The notes below the pieces were generated by a model, which worked only from the letters and a program-made list of their open reading frames with translations, was not told the DNA's origin and searched no databases. Made by a program: the position numbers and the translations under genes. Source: an uncultured Prevotellaceae bacterium (lineage in GTDB: Bacteria > Bacteroidota > Bacteroidia > Bacteroidales > Bacteroidaceae). From it: a stretch of DNA of 44,721 bases. Positions 40,775 to 44,721 of this stretch are shown here, piece after piece. Every line of letters starts with the position of its first letter. Within the stretch, counting starts at the first letter, position 1. Location of the stretch: contig ONSR01000006.1 in NCBI GenBank assembly GCA_900320565.1, forward strand, positions 1 through 44,721, written 5' to 3'.

Positions 40775-41728
40775 TTATTCGTTATTTGCTCCGCAATAGG
40801 GGCATTTCCCCAACTCTTTGAGTCTTTTTCCGCAGGAACCGCAGAAGAATCGTGGTCTGGTATTGCGGAAATAGCGTATGAGCAAGATGAAAATGAAGAG
40901 TGCGAAGAGTATGTAGCTGATGCCCGGACTTAATGCGGCAAGCGTGAAGAGCAAATAGCAGAGGATGCAACACCCGAGCAGGGAAACAAGATAGAGTAGG
41001 GCTTCTCCTGCAGGAAGCAGGCGATAGACCTCTTCTATCGTGGCAAGCGTGAGTACCAAAAGCACCCAAACCGAGCACAGGAAAAGGCTCAGGATAAGCG
41101 GAAGGCCGAAGGGATTGAGCGTGGGATGATAGTAGTAGAGCACCCACGTTTCGGGCACGTAATGCTGAATGCCTGCATAGAGCAGGGCAGAGGCGGTAAG
41201 CGTGATGAGTAGGTAAGTGGGGTAGGGAGATAGGATGTCGCGAAGGAAGAAGACGTGAGGCTTCTTTCGACTATATACTTGGTAAAGCAATGCCGCCAAA
41301 GAAATGGCGAAGAGGATGCCGAAAAGTCCAAGATGGCGGATGCTGAAGAGGTAGATGAACTGCGAAATGGGGTCGTCTGGCACCACACTCTCGACGAAGT
41401 CGTGCTGATGCACCCAGCCCATCGTGAACTGGTCGCGAGCCAACTTCACCCACACACTGTCAACAGAGTCTTCGGGAATGACAAGTGTCTCAGCTACAAC
41501 GAGTTGGTTGTTGCGATAGACGCTCAGCTGCTCGCAAGCGGTATCTATCGGGAGGTTGTGAAGGGGTTGGCTGCTTTGCAGATGAAGGCTGTCGGCAGAG
41601 AGCACGAAGTTATCTCCCACCTCATAAAGCGTCGCATCTTCTTGGCTGTAATAGCAAGAGGAGAGGAGAAAGATGGCTCCCACCAAACCTCCCCAAAGGG
41701 AGGCTTTATGAATGTTGCATCTACGCAT
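40775..41728 (-). CDS. membrane protein with C-terminal zinc ribbon
   Basis: A 317-residue protein I do not assign to a named family. The N-terminus has a hydrophobic signal ending in a possible lipobox (IFLLSSCYYSQ). An extracytoplasmic SH3-like or beta domain follows (~30-120). About five membrane segments (~128-290) precede a C-terminal zinc ribbon with two CxxC pairs (FFCGSCGKRLKELGKCPYCG). Part of the signal region (KASLWGGLVG) is encoded by an SPLKG-class repeat (41681-41710), so the repeat may have reshaped its N-terminus. It lies 6 nt after the U32 peptidase gene in a metA-U32-this gene run. Confidence 0.78.
   Translation of the reverse strand: MRRCNIHKASLWGGLVGAIFLLSSCYYSQEDATLYEVGDNFVLSADSLHLQSSQPLHNLPIDTACEQLSVYRNNQLVVAETLVIPEDSVDSVWVKLARDQFTMGWVHQHDFVESVVPDDPISQFIYLFSIRHLGLFGILFAISLAALLYQVYSRKKPHVFFLRDILSPYPTYLLITLTASALLYAGIQHYVPETWVLYYYHPTLNPFGLPLILSLFLCSVWVLLVLTLATIEEVYRLLPAGEALLYLVSLLGCCILCYLLFTLAALSPGISYILFALFIFILLIRYFRNTRPRFFCGSCGKRLKELGKCPYCGANNE
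41681..41710. repeat. SPLKG-class palindromic repeat, copy c
   Basis: ACCAAACCTCCCC-AAA-GGGAGGCTTT matches the arm at 43588-43615 (ACCAAACCTCCCC-TTAAA-GGGGAGGCTT). It lies in the signal-peptide codons of the zinc-ribbon protein. Confidence 0.75.
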
Positions 41729-41734
41729 TTCGAA

Positions 41735-43687
41735 TTATGCCTTATCTGGGACGAGGAGTTTCATTTCACATCGTTTGCAGTCGAACTCGAGGCGGAACCG
41801 ACGCCCATCACCCAAGACGAGATAGAGCGGGTCTTGCCACCTTATGATTTCTCCCCCTAAAGGGGGTTGGGAGGTCTTCTCCTTCTTGCACTGTCCCCAA
41901 GCGTGGCGAAGGCAGAAGCGGCAGAGCATTAAGGGGTTATTGACCATTGAACATTCTTGGACGCTCTTGCGCCAAGGCGCGATTGCAGTCGCGGAAGGAC
42001 CATTGAACATTACGGAATTAACTGGAGGGCATTGGCTATTATCATTTAATGTAGTTTCTGGCGTAGCCAAACGGTCAATGGTCAATGGTGAATGGTCAAT
42101 GATTTTTCTTCGCCACTCTGCCAGTATGCTTCTCGGGATGAACCAAGGTTGTGAGAAGCGTATTTCTACATCTTGACAAATGTATGGAGTGTCACCAAGT
42201 TTGCTGAGGACTTCTTTGATTGAGGTTGTTTGGTCGGTTCTGGCGAGTTGATGTTCCTGGACGAACTCCTCGCTTCTGTTTGTGCCGTCTTCTGCCGTGA
42301 AAGTGAGGCGGAAACCCTGCTCAGTCTCTTCGAGCAGGAATTGTGCTGAGATGCGACGCTCAGTCGTTTTGCCGCTCATCATGTCTTCCCAACCTTTGTC
42401 GAAGCTACGCCAAAGCCTGTTGCCCTTCCTGATTTTGAAATTTGAATTTATTAAATTTGAATTTAAATACAGGTGATTCCCTTCTGCTCGATTCACGCGG
42501 AAGCCTTGCAGCTTGCCTTCTTCGTCGAGGAAGCAAAGTCCGTCGCCATTGTTGAAAGTCTCTGTAGATGAGACGATTACGCAACCTCTTCCGTCTTCTT
42601 TCTTCCATCTCACTTCCTTCACGTGCCCCACTTCGCGGCCTCGGCTTTTGGGCGTGTCGGGTGAGGCGAGGTCGTTTGTGCGGCCAAAGAGGAAGTAGTC
42701 TGTGTAGCCGCGAGAGAAGCTGCGCGAGAGGTCGGGCTGGAAGGTGTAAGTGCTTGTGCCATAGGAAGAACGCGCGAATTCAGGACGGCGCTTCAATATG
42801 TCGTCGAGGGCCTCGCGATAGGCTGCCGTCACGTTCTTGACGTAGGCGATGTCCTTCAGTCGGCCTTCGATTTTGAAGCTCCTCACGCCTGCGTCCATCA
42901 TCTGCTCGAGGTACTTCTGTCGGTTCATGTCCTTGAGCGAGAGGAGGTATTTGTCCTTGATGAGCGCGTTGCCGTTTGCGTCTTCGAGGGTGAATGGGAG
43001 GCGGCAGAATTGGGCACACTCGCCGCGGTTTGCAGAACGATTGAAACAATACTCCGAAGCATAGCATCTGCCGCTATACGAGACGCAAAGTGCACCGTGA
43101 ACGAAGGCTTCGAGCGTCACGTCTGGAACGGCTTTGTGAATCTCCTTAATCTGTTCAAGTGAAAGTTCACGGGCGAGGACTACCTGATTGAATCCTAACT
43201 TCTTAAGTCGAGCAACATCCTCCTTCGTGCGATTGTCCATCTGCGTGCTTGCGTGAAGCGGAACGGGTGGAAGCGCCAACCTGAGGAGGGCTTCATCTTG
43301 CGTGATGAAAGCATCCACTCCAGCGTGATAGAGGTCCCACGCTATAAGGCGCGCCGGCTCCAGTTCTTCGGGGCGAAGCAGGGTGTTGAGCGTGGCGTAA
43401 ATCTTGACGCCAAACTGATGAGCGTAGTCACAAAGCCTCTGAATATCCTCGACGGAATTGCCCGCAGCAGCCCTTGCTCCGAAGCGTGGAGCCCCGATAT
43501 AGACAGCATCTGCACCATGATCTACGGCAGCGATGCCGCACTCCAAGTTGCGGGCAGGGGAGAGGAGTTCGAGGAGCCCAGACCCTACCAAACCTCCCCT
43601 TAAAGGGGAGGCTTCCTTCGCGGAAAACTCGCCTGGCTCCTCCCCCTTTAAGGGGGAGTTAGTGAGGGTCTTTTCAGTGTATCTCAT
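41735..43687 (-). CDS. U32 family peptidase (RlhA-like), invaded by several repeats
   Basis: A 650-residue protein (from ATG 43687) of the U32/RlhA family, whose E. coli member modifies 23S rRNA. Core motifs: [72 protein letters not shown] and [21 protein letters not shown] cysteine-rich C-terminus ([12 protein letters not shown] ... FDCKRCEMK) is retained. Homologs begin near LELLSPARN, so about 37 extra N-terminal residues come from an SPLKG-class repeat. Other repeat-encoded insertions are [12 protein letters not shown], a stretch [10 protein letters not shown]...SMVNN (heptamers plus the 42-bp element) that seems to replace the normal linker, and QPPLGGE. The frame stays open throughout. 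It overlaps metA by 14 nt. Confidence 0.88.
   Translation of the reverse strand: MRYTEKTLTNSPLKGEEPGEFSAKEASPLRGGLVGSGLLELLSPARNLECGIAAVDHGADAVYIGAPRFGARAAAGNSVEDIQRLCDYAHQFGVKIYATLNTLLRPEELEPARLIAWDLYHAGVDAFITQDEALLRLALPPVPLHASTQMDNRTKEDVARLKKLGFNQVVLARELSLEQIKEIHKAVPDVTLEAFVHGALCVSYSGRCYASEYCFNRSANRGECAQFCRLPFTLEDANGNALIKDKYLLSLKDMNRQKYLEQMMDAGVRSFKIEGRLKDIAYVKNVTAAYREALDDILKRRPEFARSSYGTSTYTFQPDLSRSFSRGYTDYFLFGRTNDLASPDTPKSRGREVGHVKEVRWKKEDGRGCVIVSSTETFNNGDGLCFLDEEGKLQGFRVNRAEGNHLYLNSNLINSNFKIRKGNRLWRSFDKGWEDMMSGKTTERRISAQFLLEETEQGFRLTFTAEDGTNRSEEFVQEHQLARTDQTTSIKEVLSKLGDTPYICQDVEIRFSQPWFIPRSILAEWRRKIIDHSPLTIDRLATPETTLNDNSQCPPVNSVMFNGPSATAIAPWRKSVQECSMVNNPLMLCRFCLRHAWGQCKKEKTSQPPLGGEIIRWQDPLYLVLGDGRRFRLEFDCKRCEMKLLVPDKA
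41851..41875. repeat. SPLKG-class palindromic repeat, copy b
   Basis: CTCCCCC-TAAA-GGGGG with trailing TTGGGAG, encoding QPPLGGE near the C-terminus of the U32 peptidase. Confidence 0.7.
41935..42011. repeat. 42-bp two-hairpin element, copy 2, flanked by heptamer direct repeats
   Basis: The core (41956-41997) is flanked by identical 14-bp direct repeats GACCATTGAACATT at 41942-41955 and 41998-42011. GGTTATT precedes it (41935-41941). Stem 1 is CTTGG-A-CGC...GCG-CCAAG and stem 2 is CGCGA...TCGCG. Compared with copy 1, a T-A pair becomes C-G and a C-G pair becomes A-T, so pairing is kept. It lies in frame inside the U32 peptidase gene. Confidence 0.9.
42073..42100. repeat. GGTCAAT heptamer array inside the U32 gene
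   Basis: Four units GGTCAAT, GGTCAAT, GGTGAAT, GGTCAAT. They are the inverse of the ATTGACC-type heptamers at 41939-41955, so inverted heptamer runs enclose 42012-42072, which contains GGCGTAGCC (42060-42068). Confidence 0.8.
42432..42470. repeat. AT-rich period-7 array inside the U32 gene
   Basis: Degenerate heptamers of AAATTTG/AATTTAT type, encoding the asparagine-rich insertion [12 protein letters not shown] on the minus strand. Confidence 0.7.
43588..43660. repeat. SPLKG-class double palindrome, copy a
   Basis: Hairpin 1 (43593-43611): CCTCCCC-TTAAA-GGGGAGG. Hairpin 2 (43640-43658): CTCCCCC-TTTAA-GGGGGAG. Between them TTCC-TTCGC-GGAA may form a small stem. Together they encode [20 protein letters not shown] plus RGGLVG at the start of the U32 peptidase. 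Confidence 0.85.
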
Positions 43688-44591
43688 CAATATCGTATGG
43701 CGTTTCCTGATAGACGTAGTAGTTGAGCCAGTTCTGGAAGAGCAGGTTGCCGTGGCCTCGCCAAGTGACGAGCGGTTCCTTCTCGGGGTCGTCGTCGCGA
43801 TAGTAGTTGTAGGGCTTCTGGATGGGGAGTCCTTTGCCGAGGTCGCGCTTGTACTCTGTATCGAGCGTCATGGGCGAGTATTCCGAGTGCCCCGTAATGA
43901 AGATTTCTCGTCCCTCGCGCGCCATCACCATCGAGACGCCGCTCTCCTTCCCCTCGGCAATGATGGTGAGTTCGGGCACCCTGAGGATGTCTTCCTTTCG
44001 GATTTCCGTATGGCGGCTGTGAGGCATATAGAAGACGTCGTCGAAGCCTCTGAAGATGGGCATTCGCGGCATGAGCGGCACTTGCGGGAAGATGCCGAAC
44101 TTCTTCTCCGGCAGCGGGTACTTCGGTATGCCGTAATAGTAGTAGAGCCCCGCCTGAGCAGCCCAGCAGATGTATAAAGTAGAGGTAACGTGCGTGCGTG
44201 CCCACGCGAAGATGTCGCACAGCTCGTCCCAATAGTTCACCTCCTCGAAGTCGAGGTGTTCGACGGGTGCTCCTGTGATGATGAAGCCGTCGAACTTCTC
44301 GTGGCGCATCTCCTCGAAGTCACGATAGAAGGCCCGCATGTGTTCGATAGGCGTGTTTTTGCTGGTGTGCGCCTTGACCTTCATGAGGTGAATCTCGAGT
44401 TGCAGCGGTGTGTTCGAGAGGAGTCGGATGAGGTCCGTCTCCGTCGTGATTTTGAGGGGCATGAGGTTGAGTATGGCGATGCGGAGGGGTCGTATGTCCT
44501 GCGCGTTCGCACGTTTGTCGCCCAGCACGAAGATGTTCTCTTTCCTGAGGAACTCTATTGCGGGCAGGCTGTCTGGTAGTCTAAGTGGCAT
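43674..44591 (-). CDS. metA: homoserine O-acyltransferase MetA (probably acetyl-CoA-using)
   Basis: A 305-residue enzyme activating homoserine for methionine synthesis. The HTS fold is clear: [44 protein letters not shown], catalytic cysteine in [15 protein letters not shown] (C142) and the His/Glu pair in [10 protein letters not shown] (H235, E237). Residue 111 is Glu (GAPVE). In characterised MetA enzymes Glu at 111 goes with acetyl-CoA and Gly with succinyl-CoA, so the product is likely O-acetylhomoserine despite the family name. The stop overlaps the U32 gene start. A good promoter (44612-44642) precedes it; no SAM riboswitch is visible in the 20-nt leader. Confidence 0.95.
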   Translation of the reverse strand: MPLRLPDSLPAIEFLRKENIFVLGDKRANAQDIRPLRIAILNLMPLKITTETDLIRLLSNTPLQLEIHLMKVKAHTSKNTPIEHMRAFYRDFEEMRHEKFDGFIITGAPVEHLDFEEVNYWDELCDIFAWARTHVTSTLYICWAAQAGLYYYYGIPKYPLPEKKFGIFPQVPLMPRMPIFRGFDDVFYMPHSRHTEIRKEDILRVPELTIIAEGKESGVSMVMAREGREIFITGHSEYSPMTLDTEYKRDLGKGLPIQKPYNYYRDDDPEKEPLVTWRGHGNLLFQNWLNYYVYQETPYDIDEIH

Positions 44592-44611
44592 AGAAGTGTA
44601 GTTTTGCTTTG

Positions 44612-44642
44612 CAAAAGTACGACTTTTAATTCAAAATTCAAA
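44612..44642 (-). promoter_or_regulatory. metA promoter with its -33 box in a heptamer array
   Basis: On the minus strand TTTG (44639-44642), 19 nt, TACTTTTG (44612-44619). The TTTG belongs to an AATTCAA-type heptamer run (about 44627-44655). Confidence 0.7.
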
Positions 44643-44655
44643 ATTAATAAAATCA
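44627..44655. repeat. heptamer array upstream of metA
   Basis: Units AATTCAA, AATTCAA, AATTAAT and a degenerate AAAATCA, period 7, covering the -33 region of the metA promoter. Confidence 0.75.
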
Positions 44656-44721
44656 AAATGAAAGATAAGCGAGCGAAATACAAAAGAAAAGCTTGTTTTT
44701 CTTTTCATTTCCGAGCGAAAA

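Overview
The window looks like a chromosomal segment of a Bacteroidales bacterium, most likely Prevotellaceae. The evidence is the Bacteroidetes-type promoter signature (TAnnTTTG, in the best cases with TTTG 19-20 nt upstream), a MurF-Alr fusion, a folP-cdaA pair, a CHU_C/type IX-secretion-like C-terminal domain, BspA-like leucine-rich repeats, a GH76 mannanase with a Bacteroidales-style C-terminal tail, and ATGA start/stop overlaps. No rRNA, tRNA, integrase, transposase or CRISPR array was seen. Most genes are housekeeping genes.

Layout. 1-1413 (-): 5' part of clpC. 1707-5699 (-): a secreted CHU_C protein, uvrA and a small secreted protein. 5783-7824 (+): a LysM/periplasmic-binding protein and an outer-membrane beta-barrel. 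7825-8508: a gene-poor stretch with a 22-nt repeat array, a C-terminal gene remnant and a strong terminator. 8509-13584 (-): rplY, pth, pepT, an S4 protein and dnaG. 13585-14228: a nested inverted repeat and an orphan promoter reading into a repeat array. 14229-22550 (-): dxs, trkA, an ABC-F ATPase, a BASS transporter and an M13 peptidase. 22637-25940 (+): a GSCFA protein and murF-alr. 26190-30614 (+): a metal-chelate ABC importer with a GH20 hexosaminidase between permease and ATPase. 30691-31986 (-): a second, stand-alone murF. 32086-35944 (+): folP, cdaA, pta, ackA. 36079-40711 (-): a secreted GH76 enzyme and a leucine-rich-repeat lipoprotein. 40775-44591 (-): metA, a U32 peptidase and a zinc-ribbon membrane protein.

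The unusual content is repetitive DNA threaded through and between these ordinary genes. Four classes recur. (1) Seven arrays (28 units) of a degenerate 22-nt repeat whose core is a near-dyad around CACG. Six lie just downstream of gene 3' ends, one is inside a coding sequence in frame, and all are in the same orientation. (2) Period-7 (heptamer) tandem arrays at many gene junctions, often supplying the start codon, stop codon or -33 box of the adjacent gene. (3) A 42-bp two-hairpin element in two copies, with compensatory stem changes, each flanked by its own perfect 14-bp (two-heptamer) direct repeat. (4) C/G-rich palindromes encoding SPLKG-like peptides. Repeats of classes 2-4 have entered the U32 peptidase reading frame at several places without breaking it. 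These repeat classes, rather than any single gene, are the best candidate here for something not yet described.
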